Assembly (NCBI RefSeq): GCF_036625195.1
Contig: NZ_JAZKUG010000001.1
Span: 868,001-932,000 of the forward strand
Source of the DNA: Accumulibacter sp.
GTDB lineage: Bacteria > Pseudomonadota > Gammaproteobacteria > Burkholderiales > Rhodocyclaceae
Length of the DNA: 64,000 nucleotides
Reading direction: 5' to 3'
Shown here: positions 34,270-45,481 of the stretch, one piece after another
How the letters are laid out: the number at the start of each line of letters is the position of its first letter
Position numbering within the stretch: the first letter of the stretch is position 1
Position numbers and translations under genes: made by a program
The notes under the pieces: model-generated
What the model saw: only the letters and a program-made list of their open reading frames with translations
What the model was told of the DNA's origin: nothing
The model's database searches: none

Positions 34270-35786
34270 GCAAACCCTGCCGTCGTCCGACGCGTGCCGG
34301 CATTCGGGCGCAACGCAGCGACAAGAGACGGCAGGAGCAGGCGCTGAACGCGAAGCGGCGCGCGATGGGACAACGGCCCCAGTCACCCCCGCCGCTGCCC
34401 AACCGATGCTCGAGCTTCGCGACCATCGACGAAGAACGCGCAGCCCGCGAGGACGCCGTGAGCAAGCAGGCGCGCCTCCTGCGCCAGGAGCTGCCGGGCT
34501 TGCTCGACCAGCTGGAACGGATTCCCGACCCGCGAGACCCCAGGAAGCGCCGGCACAAGCTGACCGTGCTGCTGCTCTATGGCCTGCTGATGTTCGTCTT
34601 CCAGTTCGCCTCCCGGCGCGAGACCAACCGCGAAATGACCCGTCCGCAGTTCCTCGCCAACCTGCAATTGCTGTTCCCGGAGATCGAGGCCCTGCCGCAC
34701 GCCGACACCCTCTATCGGCTGCTGCGCGACATCGACCTGACTGAACTCGAAGAGGCGCACGTCGACCTGGTGCGCCGCCTGATCCGCGGCAAGAGCTTCC
34801 GGCGTTATCTGATCAACCACTGCCATCCGATCGCCATCGATGGCTCGCAGAAGCTCGCCGGCGACACCCTCTGGGCGGAGGAACTCCTGCAGCGCAGCGT
34901 CGGCAAGGACGAAAACCGCCACACCCAGTACTTCGTCTACGTGCTCGAAGCCAGCCTCGTCTTCCACGGCGGTCTGGTCATCCCGTTGCTCAGCGAGTTC
35001 CTCGAACACGCGCTGGGCGACAGCGAAGCGCAGAAGCAGGATTGCGAGCTGCGCGGCTTTGCGCGCTTGAGCGACCGGCTCAAGAGGCTGTTCCCGCGCC
35101 TGCCGATCCTGCTCGTGCTCGACGGACTCTACGCCAACGGGCCGGTGATGCAACGCTGCCTGCGCGCCGGCTGGCAGTTCATGATCGTCCTCCGGGACAA
35201 GGATCTGCCCTCGGTCTGGGAGGAGTTCCGCGCGCTGCAGCCCCGGCAGTCGCAAACCCGGCAGCTGGACTGGGGCAAACGCCAACAGCACTTCAGCTGG
35301 GTCAATGACATCGAGTATGCCTTTGGCGCGAACGGTCGTTGCCGGCTCAAGCTGCACGTGGTCGTCTGTGAGGAAAGCTGGCAGCGGGTCGACCAACAGG
35401 CCGCCATCGTGACCGAGACGGCACGCCACGCCTGGCTCTCCAGTCGGCCGCTCAGCTGCGAGAACGTCCATGCGCGTTGCAATCTCGGCGCCCGCCACCG
35501 CTGGGGCATCGAAGCGGGCTTCCTCGTCGAGAAACACCAGGGCTACCACTACGAGCATGCCTTTGCCCTCGACTGGAATGCGATGCGCGGCTACCACCTC
35601 CTGATGCGGCTGGCGCATGTCTTCAATACCCTGGCGCGCTTCACGCGACAGCTGCGCGATCTGTTCGACCAACTCGGCGTGCGCGGGGCCATCGCCTTCA
35701 TCCGAAATTCCTGCGCTGCGCCCTGGCTCGATTCCGCGCGGATGCGCGTGCTTCTCGCCAAACCCTTTCTGCTGCAACTCGAGTGA
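34266..35786 (+). CDS. IS4-type DDE transposase (element copy 2)
   Basis: 506-aa transposase with predicted catalytic residues D192, D286 and E416. Compared with copy 1 it has changes such as CSSFATIDE for CSAFTTIDE, PDPRDPRKR for PDPRAPRKR and LTELEEAH for LTQLEQAH. Apart from one Arg/Lys change near the C-terminus, these lie within residues ~50-170. The N-terminal ~50 residues are very basic and may contact the ends. A longer frame beginning at 33840 only shadows the DUF4338 gene. Confidence 0.93.
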   Translation: MSKPCRRPTRAGIRAQRSDKRRQEQALNAKRRAMGQRPQSPPPLPNRCSSFATIDEERAAREDAVSKQARLLRQELPGLLDQLERIPDPRDPRKRRHKLTVLLLYGLLMFVFQFASRRETNREMTRPQFLANLQLLFPEIEALPHADTLYRLLRDIDLTELEEAHVDLVRRLIRGKSFRRYLINHCHPIAIDGSQKLAGDTLWAEELLQRSVGKDENRHTQYFVYVLEASLVFHGGLVIPLLSEFLEHALGDSEAQKQDCELRGFARLSDRLKRLFPRLPILLVLDGLYANGPVMQRCLRAGWQFMIVLRDKDLPSVWEEFRALQPRQSQTRQLDWGKRQQHFSWVNDIEYAFGANGRCRLKLHVVVCEESWQRVDQQAAIVTETARHAWLSSRPLSCENVHARCNLGARHRWGIEAGFLVEKHQGYHYEHAFALDWNAMRGYHLLMRLAHVFNTLARFTRQLRDLFDQLGVRGAIAFIRNSCAAPWLDSARMRVLLAKPFLLQLE

Positions 35787-36004
35787 CCTCTCCAGGACGG
35801 CCCCAGGAACCACCCCGCGCGGTGCGCTCCGTGCAGGGAGAGGCTCGCCCAGAGATCACAACGGAGTTCCTGCCACCGATCGACACCCTCTTCACGGACC
35901 CCACACCACCCACGCATCCAGCCCTCACCTGCCACCAGCCTCCAGCAATCTGACCGCTTCAGCGCCGAAAACGGGGGCTTCCGGCAAGCGGGGCCGATTC
36001 AGCA

Positions 36005-36023
36005 GGGTCATGCTTCAGGGCTG
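36005..36023. repeat. Terminal inverted repeat, copy 2, transposase-proximal end
   Basis: Reverse complement CAGCCCTGAAGCATGACCC; exact match to the other end. Confidence 0.92.
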
Positions 36024-36032
36024 TCGCCACCG
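36024..36032. repeat. 9-bp target duplication, element copy 2, metH side
   Basis: TCGCCACCG, identical to 33186-33194; ends 8 bp before the metH -35 box. Confidence 0.9.
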
Positions 36033-36040
36033 ACGCCAGC

Positions 36041-36069
36041 TTGACAACCCATGCCGTGGCGGGTAGATT
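36041..36069 (+). promoter_or_regulatory. Predicted sigma-70 promoter of metH
   Basis: TTGACA (36041-36046) and TAGATT (36064-36069) with 17-bp spacing, directly upstream of the riboswitch. Transcription would start near 36076 and cover the whole aptamer. Confidence 0.75.
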
Positions 36070-36097
36070 CGTAGGCCCGCTCCGGTTTGCAAGGGGG

Positions 36098-36157
36098 GTG
36101 GCGCCGATTTGACACCAACAGATTGCGGGCGCCTTAGAAATCCAGCTAAAGCGAGGC
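36098..36157 (+). promoter_or_regulatory. SAM-II riboswitch aptamer
   Basis: The leader matches the SAM-II (metA) motif in order: P1 5' strand GGCGCC (36100-36105), GATTT, then ATTGC, P1 3' strand GGCGCC (36128-36133), then the 3' tail AGAAAT and AGCTAAA that forms the pseudoknot. SAM-II senses S-adenosylmethionine and is known mainly in Alphaproteobacteria and some Betaproteobacteria upstream of methionine genes. Here it precedes metH, so high SAM should lower methionine synthase expression. The match was made by eye; a covariance search would settle it. Confidence 0.8.
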
Positions 36158-36197
36158 CCACTGCACAACCCGTCGCGCCTCGCGTCGACGGGTTTTT
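36151..36197 (+). terminator. metH leader terminator with competing antiterminator
   Basis: AACCCGTCG (36167-36175) and CGACGGGTT (36186-36194) form a perfect 9-bp stem, followed by further Ts to 36197. An alternative 7-bp pairing joins GCGAGGC (36151-36157), which overlaps the aptamer 3' tail, with GCCTCGC (36177-36183) inside the terminator. This suggests SAM binding hides the antiterminator strand and lets the terminator form. Confidence 0.75.
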
Positions 36198-36243
36198 GCT
36201 TTGTACCCATACCCCACCCCCGAGGGGAAATCAGGAAATCACC

Positions 36244-39951
<3,708 letters not shown>

Positions 39952-39977
39952 GCCGGTGCCGGAGCGGAGTGCCGGCG

Positions 39978-41018
39978 ATGCGTGCGCAGCCGTTGCCCGA
40001 CTTCGTCACAGCCGACGTGGACCTGGCCGGACGGACGACGCTGGCTCTTCCCGGGCGCGCCGCGTATCTTGCCGAGATCAGCTCCTGTCGCCAGTTGGCG
40101 CAACTCGCCAACCTCCAGCAGTCCCGACGGCGCTTCGTTCTCGGCGGCGGCAGCAACGTGGTGCTCAGCGGAGACTTCGACGGCCTTCTGCTGCGAATGG
40201 CGATCGCTGGTCGCGAACTGCTTGGTGAGGATGCCGACGCGTGGTACGTGCGCGCCGGTGCTGGCGAAAGCTGGCACCAGCTGGTGCTGTGGACACTCGC
40301 CCGCGGCTGGCCGGGGCTGGAGAACCTGGCGCTCATCCCGGGCACCGTCGGCGCGGCACCGATCCAGAACATCGGCGCCTACGGGCTCGAGCTCGCTGAT
40401 CGCTGCCAGTCGCTCGAGGCCTTCGACATGGCGCGTGGCCGGCTGCTGCACCTCGATCGCGCGGCCTGCCGCTTTGGCTACCGTGACAGCGTCTTCAAGC
40501 AACATGGCTGGCATCTCGATGGCAGCCATGTGGTCACCAGCGTCACCTTCCGCCTGTCGAAGGACTGGCGGCCGCTGACCGGCTATGCGGACCTGGCTGC
40601 CGAACTGGACCGCCGACGACTGGCCCGACCCGATGCGCGGCAGATCGCCGATGCCGTCATCGCCGTTCGCAACCGCAAGCTGCCCGACCCGGCAACGGTT
40701 CCAAACGCCGGCAGTTTCTTCCAGAATCCGCTGGTGTCGGCGGAACTCGGCGGGCGGCTGCGGCGGGACTTTCCCGAACTGCCCTGCCACGTGCAACCGG
40801 ATGGCCGGATCAAGATCGCCGCCGGCTGGCTGATCGAGCAGGCGGGCTGGAAGGGGCGCGACCTCGGCCGCGTCGGCATGTACGAGAAACAGGCGCTGGT
40901 ACTGGTCAACCGCGGCGGCGCACTCGGGACTGATGTGATGGCGCTGGCACGTGCCGTCCAGGATGCCGTACGGCAGCGCTTCGCGGTCGAGCTGTCGCCG
41001 GAACCGGTTCTCCTCTGA
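39978..41018 (+). CDS. murB: UDP-N-acetylenolpyruvoylglucosamine reductase
   Basis: FAD enzyme of peptidoglycan precursor synthesis that reduces UDP-GlcNAc-enolpyruvate (346 aa). The FAD site shows RRFVLGGGSNVVLSGDFDG near residue 50. LALIPGTVGAAPIQNIGAYG follows, then GYRDSVFK. The active-site serine lies in VPNAGSFFQNP. The length and the insert between domains fit type I MurB. It starts 26 bp after metH in the same direction; the longer open frame upstream lies within metH. Confidence 0.95.
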   Translation: MRAQPLPDFVTADVDLAGRTTLALPGRAAYLAEISSCRQLAQLANLQQSRRRFVLGGGSNVVLSGDFDGLLLRMAIAGRELLGEDADAWYVRAGAGESWHQLVLWTLARGWPGLENLALIPGTVGAAPIQNIGAYGLELADRCQSLEAFDMARGRLLHLDRAACRFGYRDSVFKQHGWHLDGSHVVTSVTFRLSKDWRPLTGYADLAAELDRRRLARPDARQIADAVIAVRNRKLPDPATVPNAGSFFQNPLVSAELGGRLRRDFPELPCHVQPDGRIKIAAGWLIEQAGWKGRDLGRVGMYEKQALVLVNRGGALGTDVMALARAVQDAVRQRFAVELSPEPVLL

Positions 41019-41044
41019 CTTTGTTCCAGGGTCCCCAGCGACCC

Positions 41045-42016
41045 TCAGAACACCTCGCCGGGGCGCAGGAACCGCCACTGTCCGAGCGGCAGGTCACCAA
41101 GCCGGACGGCACCGATGCGGACGCGCTTGAGAGCAAGCACGCGCAGCCCGACGAGTTCGCACATGCGCCGGATCTGGCGCTTGCGGCCTTCGCGCAGGAC
41201 GAAACGCAACTGGTCGGCGTTCAGCCATTCCACCTGCGCCGGTTTCAACCGGCGATCGTCGAGGCTCAGCCCATGGTTGAGCAGCGCCAGCCCGCGGTCG
41301 TCGAGCTGGCCTGCGACGCGAACCAGATACTCCTTGTCGATCGTCGAATCCTCGCCCACCAGTCGTCGTGCCACCCGCCCGTCCTGCGTCAGCACGAGCA
41401 GGCCGGTCGAATCGATGTCCAGCCTCCCTGCCGGCGCCAGTCCCCGCAGGCAGGATGGATGAAAAGCCGGTGTGTCGGTGGTACGGAACTGCCTTTCGGG
41501 CTGGATCAGAACGACCGCCGGCGTACAGCCGGGCTCCGGCTGTCCCGATACGTAGCCGACAGGCTTGTGCAGCAGGATCGTCAGACACGCCTCCTGGACG
41601 GCCAGTGCACGTCGGTCGAGGGTGATCACCGCGCTGCGCGCGGCACGGCTGCCGAGTTCGCTGACCCGCCTGCCGTCGACGAACACCCAGCCACGTGCGA
41701 TGTAGTCGTCGGCATCTCGACGCGAGCACAGGCCCCGCTCGGCCATCAGCTTGGAGATGCGGATCGCCGCTGGCTGCTCGCCGGCAACGGAGGGCGGCGT
41801 TGGCTGCACGGCGCGCGCGGCGGGCGGACGCGGTTGCGTCGCCCGGTGAGGTTGCTCGGTATTCCTGCCGGTCTGCTGCCCTACTGCCGCGTCACCGGTC
41901 GCCGGGCCTCGCTGGGGACGCGCGGCGCCGGCTGGCAAGCGTGGCGAGCCGGCGATCGCATTCACCGGCGGCTTCCCCGGGCGTCCGCGCGGCAATCTTC
42001 CCGGCGGAGCAGCCAT
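41045..42016 (-). CDS. rRNA pseudouridine synthase, RsuA/RluB/RluF family
   Basis: 323-aa pseudouridine synthase. A disordered Pro/Arg/Gly-rich N-terminus (~85 aa) precedes an S4 RNA-binding domain (RISKLMAERGLCSRRDADDY, residues ~86-105). The catalytic domain has LLHKPVGYVSGQ and GRLDIDSTGLLVLTQDG with the catalytic Asp, and ends with EGRKRQIRRMCELVGLRV. It resembles RluF more than RluB, but the exact target base is not certain. It is convergent with murB and lies 3 bp after the FKBP gene. Confidence 0.88.
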   Translation of the reverse strand: MAAPPGRLPRGRPGKPPVNAIAGSPRLPAGAARPQRGPATGDAAVGQQTGRNTEQPHRATQPRPPAARAVQPTPPSVAGEQPAAIRISKLMAERGLCSRRDADDYIARGWVFVDGRRVSELGSRAARSAVITLDRRALAVQEACLTILLHKPVGYVSGQPEPGCTPAVVLIQPERQFRTTDTPAFHPSCLRGLAPAGRLDIDSTGLLVLTQDGRVARRLVGEDSTIDKEYLVRVAGQLDDRGLALLNHGLSLDDRRLKPAQVEWLNADQLRFVLREGRKRQIRRMCELVGLRVLALKRVRIGAVRLGDLPLGQWRFLRPGEVF

Positions 42017-42019
42017 CGC

Positions 42020-42364
42020 TCAGGCGATGTCGAGCAACTCGATCTCGAAGACGAGTCTGGCGTGCGGCGGGATCAGCTTTCCCGCGCCGCGCGCACCATA
42101 GGCGAGTTCGGCCGGAATCGTCAGTTTGCGGATGCCACCGACGTTCATTCCCGGTACCCCCTCTTCCCAGCCGGCAATGACGTGGCGCCCGTCTAGTGGA
42201 AAGCGGAAGGGCTCGTTGCGGTCGACGCTCGAATCGAACTTCTTGCCATCGGCCAGCCAGCCGGTGTAGTGGACGATGACGTGCTGACCGGCCGCCGCGG
42301 TCGGGCCACTGCCGACGATGATGTCCTCGATCTGCAGACCGCTGGAGGTGGTGACAATGGGCAT
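42020..42364 (-). CDS. FKBP-type peptidyl-prolyl isomerase
   Basis: Small FKBP fold (114 aa) without a signal peptide, so likely cytoplasmic. VIVHYTGWLADGKKFDSS, VIAGWEEGVPGMNVGG and LAYGARGAGKLIPPHARL are the standard active-site strands and loops, including the conserved Tyr, Asp, Phe and Trp residues. It is the first gene of a two-gene unit with the pseudouridine synthase. Confidence 0.93.
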   Translation of the reverse strand: MPIVTTSSGLQIEDIIVGSGPTAAAGQHVIVHYTGWLADGKKFDSSVDRNEPFRFPLDGRHVIAGWEEGVPGMNVGGIRKLTIPAELAYGARGAGKLIPPHARLVFEIELLDIA

Positions 42365-42590
42365 TCTGGTTCCTCTCCTCGATTATTGGCAAGGCGGCAA
42401 GTTTAGCCCACCCTGGCCCGCAACGGCCAGTGGCATGAAGCCAGTGCGACGGATCGGATACGGCCGGCGGTGGCGGCGGGTGGCTTGTCGCGGATTGCCG
42501 CGGCGGCATCGACTGCGCCGTCGCCAAGGGGTCTCCTTGCTGTTATGATGCATCTGCCTGATGGTCGTTCACCATCGCGTCGGTTCTGCA

Positions 42591-43151
42591 ATGAAGCGCA
42601 CACTTGACCTCTTGCTGGCCAGTCTGGCCGCGCTCGTCTTGCTGCTCCCTGCCGCCAGCATCGCATTGCTCATCAAGTTGACATCCCGCGGCCCGGTGCT
42701 CTACTGGTCCGATCGCATCGGCCAGCACAACCGCGTCTTCCGGATGCCGAAGTTTCGCAGCATGCGGCTCGGAACACCAGCTGTCGCCACCCACTTGCTG
42801 ACGGATCCGCAGACGTTCCTGACACCCGTCGGATCGTTCCTGCGCCGATCGAGCCTTGACGAGTTGCCACAGCTGTGGAGCGTTCTGGTCGGCGACATGA
42901 GCCTCGTCGGACCACGCCCGGCTCTGTACAACCAGTATGACCTGATCGAGTTGCGAACGCGGCGTGGGGTTCATGACCTGCTTCCCGGGCTGACGGGATG
43001 GGCGCAGGTCAACGGCCGGGATGAACTGCCGATCCCCGTCAAGGTCGACTACGACGTCGAGTACCTGCGCAATCAGTCCGTATGGCTTGACCTGCGCATA
43101 CTCTGCCTGACCGTGGCCAGGGTCGTGTTCCGCGAGGGTGTCAGCCATTAG
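42591..43151 (+). CDS. Sugar-phosphate transferase (PglC/WbaP catalytic-domain type)
   Basis: Monotopic phosphoglycosyl transferase (186 aa) that moves a phosphosugar to a polyprenyl-phosphate carrier. It has a single N-terminal re-entrant hydrophobic helix (LLLASLAALVLLLPAASIAL), MPKFRSMRLG near residue 55, and SSLDELPQLWSVLVGDMSLV with the catalytic Asp-Glu pair, followed by GPRPAL. ATG at 42591 (MKRTLDLLLAS) is preferred to an upstream start at 42561. It could start an exopolysaccharide or glycoprotein pathway. No glycosyltransferases are adjacent. Confidence 0.9.
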   Translation: MKRTLDLLLASLAALVLLLPAASIALLIKLTSRGPVLYWSDRIGQHNRVFRMPKFRSMRLGTPAVATHLLTDPQTFLTPVGSFLRRSSLDELPQLWSVLVGDMSLVGPRPALYNQYDLIELRTRRGVHDLLPGLTGWAQVNGRDELPIPVKVDYDVEYLRNQSVWLDLRILCLTVARVVFREGVSH

Positions 43152-43243
43152 GCCCGTGTGTCCGCGCCATCGTGCGCTTTGCCGCCGCCCGCGACTGGCG
43201 ATGCGCGCCATGCGGCCGGTTGATCACCTCCCTTCCGCGCGCC

Positions 43244-43972
43244 ATGATCGTCCTGTTCACTGACTTCGGTATCGATGACCCATACGTCGGGCAGATGAAA
43301 GCGGCACTCTTGCGTGCCGGGCGTCGGGACATGCCGATCGTCGATCTGTTGCACCGGGTACCCGATTTCGCGGCACGAGCCGGCGCGCATCTGCTGGCCG
43401 CGCTGCACGCCAGCTTCGATCGTGGCAGCGTCTTCCTCGCCGTCGTGGACCCGGGCGTCGGCAGCGATCGGCCGGCGGCAGTCCTCGAAGCGGATGGCAA
43501 GTATTACGTCGGGCCGGACAATGGCATCCTCGCGGTCGTGGCGGCGCGTGCCCGCGAACGACGGACCTGGCGCATCGTCTGGCGGCCCGATCGGCTGTCG
43601 CACTCGTTCCACGGGCGAGACCTGTTTGCTCCGGTAGCCGCGCGCATCGCCACCGGCGACTGGCCGGCAGCCTGGCTGGCGACCAGTCGCCTGCAGCATC
43701 CACTTCCCGCCGACGACCTCGCGGAGATCATCTATGTCGATCACTATGGCAACGCCATGACCGGGATGCGCGCGGCGAACGTCCCGCCGCAAGCGCGGCT
43801 GCGACTGGGCGGGCAGGAACTGTCGCCGGCGCGCGTCTTCGCCGAGGTTGCCGCAGGCGAGGCGTTCTGGTACGAGAACAGCATCGGTCTGGTCGAGGTC
43901 GCCGTCAACCGTGGCAGTGCGGCATCGTGCCTGTTTCTGGCCCCGGGGTCGCCGGTGACCCTTCTCGCCTGA
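43244..43972 (+). CDS. SAM hydroxide adenosyltransferase (DUF62 family)
   Basis: 242-aa protein of the DUF62 family, which hydrolyses S-adenosylmethionine to adenosine and methionine. Marks are MIVLFTDFGIDDPYVGQMKA at the N-terminus, VVDPGVGSDRPA near residue 67, YVGPDNGIL and FHGRDLFAPVAA, and in the C-terminal domain IYVDHYGNAMTG and FWYENSIGLVEVAVNRG. The ATG at 43244 matches the usual N-terminus. It stands 7 kb from the SAM-controlled metH. Confidence 0.9.
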   Translation: MIVLFTDFGIDDPYVGQMKAALLRAGRRDMPIVDLLHRVPDFAARAGAHLLAALHASFDRGSVFLAVVDPGVGSDRPAAVLEADGKYYVGPDNGILAVVAARARERRTWRIVWRPDRLSHSFHGRDLFAPVAARIATGDWPAAWLATSRLQHPLPADDLAEIIYVDHYGNAMTGMRAANVPPQARLRLGGQELSPARVFAEVAAGEAFWYENSIGLVEVAVNRGSAASCLFLAPGSPVTLLA

Positions 43973-44007
43973 AGCGTGCCGGCAGCCCGCCGACACCGGC
44001 GGCGCTT

Positions 44008-44967
44008 TCACGGCGACGCGATGCGGCTTCGCGGTCGTCGTTCGAGATCCTGGTCGCTCATCGACAGCGGATCCTCCAGCGGCTCGAGATGGGTGGTGAC
44101 GTGCGCCCGCGGCAGAAGCTCGCGGATCTCGTCCTCGATGCGCTCGACCCGGTCGTGACCCTGTTGCACCGTCCACTGCCCGGGGACGAGGACGTGCAGA
44201 CTGACGAAGCTGCGGCTGCCGGCGCGGCGCGTGCGCAGCGCATGAAAGGCGATGCCCTGCGTCCGATGACGCGCCAGCAGCGCCTCGATGCGCGCCAGTT
44301 CCGGCGCCGGCAGCGACGCGTCGAGGAGCCCCGAGAGCGATCGCCGCATGAGCTGGAAGGCGGTCCACAGGATGTTTGCCGCGACGACGAGCGCGATCGT
44401 CGGATCGAGCCAGAGCCAGCCGCTGAGCCAGACGAGCGCGACCCCGACGATCACTCCGGCCGAGGTCCACACGTCGGTCATGAGGTGCTGCGCGTCGGCC
44501 TCGAGGCTGATCGAATCGTGCTCGCGGCCGACGCGCAGAAGGATGCGGGCGGTCGCCAGATTGATGGCTGATGCCAGCAGCGAAACCATCAGGCCGACGC
44601 CCACCTCCGCCAGCGGCTGCGGGTCGAGCAGCCTGACGAGCGCTGCGTAGCCGATGCTGATGGCTGCCAGCAGGATCAGGAAGCCTTCGAAGGCACTCGA
44701 GAAGTATTCGGCCTTGCTGTACCCGTAAGCATGTTCCTCATCGGCCGGCAGTGCTGCCAGGGTCAGCATCCACAGAGCCATCAGTGCGCCGACGAGGTTC
44801 ACCAAGGATTCGATGGCGTCGGAGAGCAGGCCGACCGATCCGGTCAGCCACCACGCCACGCCCTTGAGCGCGATCGTCAGCGTCGCTGCGCCGATCGACA
44901 GCCAAGCGTAGCGGGTCAGTGACGCCCTGCTCACGACATCTTTGGTCATCCTGCCGGCTGGCGGCAT
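44008..44967 (-). CDS. Cation diffusion facilitator (FieF/YiiP-like)
   Basis: CDF metal/proton antiporter of about 319 aa. The metal site motifs are LLSDAIESLVNLVGAL in helix 2 and ADAQHLMTDVWTSAGVI in helix 5, i.e. D-x3-E/N and H-x3-D types. HAYGYSKAEYFSSAFEG follows helix 2. A cytoplasmic dimer domain fills the C-terminal third (FVSLHVLVPGQWTVQQGHDR). The start at 44967 has GAGGA about 10 nt upstream; an ATG at 44949 is the alternative. It is distinct from the CDF protein at 24.1 kb. Confidence 0.92.
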   Translation of the reverse strand: MPPAGRMTKDVVSRASLTRYAWLSIGAATLTIALKGVAWWLTGSVGLLSDAIESLVNLVGALMALWMLTLAALPADEEHAYGYSKAEYFSSAFEGFLILLAAISIGYAALVRLLDPQPLAEVGVGLMVSLLASAINLATARILLRVGREHDSISLEADAQHLMTDVWTSAGVIVGVALVWLSGWLWLDPTIALVVAANILWTAFQLMRRSLSGLLDASLPAPELARIEALLARHRTQGIAFHALRTRRAGSRSFVSLHVLVPGQWTVQQGHDRVERIEDEIRELLPRAHVTTHLEPLEDPLSMSDQDLERRPRSRIASP

Positions 44968-45481
44968 GAGCTGGCGATCCTCATTGCGGTGCGCTCTCCT
45001 CCTGGCTGGGGACCCGCCAGCCGCCGGCGGCCCGCAGTGCTGGACGCAGGCGGCGACTGCCTTCCGGCGGGTAGCATACCACCGCAATGGGCAGCCACCA
45101 TCATCAGTCTATCGCACGGACAGCGCCAAGCTGGCGAAAAGGGTGGTATCGGAAACGGCGCGCAGCCCACGTCGGCAGCCATCCCTGTCCACCGCCGCGA
45201 CCGGCGGCAGGAGGGTGAAGCTCCGGTCTGCTGCCGCGATTCAACTTGCCTGTCGGCAATTGAGCGGCCGCAAGCTCGGCGTAAGGAAGCCGCCGCAGAA
45301 TGCTGGTTGGCGGTGCACCCGCCGCCCGTGGCAGCGCGCTCGTGGTGGGCGCGCGTCATGCTGTCTGGCTGCCCCCGATTGCGGTCGCGCGCGCCGTCAC
45401 TGGTCCGTCTGCCCTCTGGCCCATGATGTGCCGCGCCGTCTTCCGCAGCTTCCCGAGTGCTCCTGCCATGACGATTCGTCG
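44968..45481. other. 514-bp divergent intergenic region without a supported gene
   Basis: Open frames cover this stretch on both strands (for example 44946-45533 minus), but their composition is Arg/Ala/Gly-rich and resembles no family. No riboswitch or strong promoter was recognised. A TATGCT on the minus strand near 45075 could be a -10 box for the CDF gene. Confidence 0.45.

Larger units (their letters stand above)
33195..36023 (+). mobile_element. Insertion element copy 2 (DUF4338/DruA-like protein + DDE transposase), 2829 bp
   Basis: Same structure as copy 1 but on the plus strand: perfect 19-bp inverted repeats, a DUF4338 gene, and an overlapping DDE transposase gene. It has its own 9-bp duplication, different from that of copy 1, so the two inserted independently. 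It lies immediately upstream of the metH promoter and points toward metH. Both genes are open and appear intact. Confidence 0.93.

Noticed and set aside
12847..36032. Composite transposon carrying the exosortase, xerC and Calvin-cycle genes between the two element copies
   Set aside because: The outer flanks (GACCACCAG and TCGCCACCG) do not match each other, and each copy has its own duplication.
36041..36243. Cobalamin or SAH riboswitch upstream of metH
   Set aside because: The B12 box and other cobalamin landmarks are absent and the SAH aptamer core does not fit, whereas the SAM-II elements occur in the right order.
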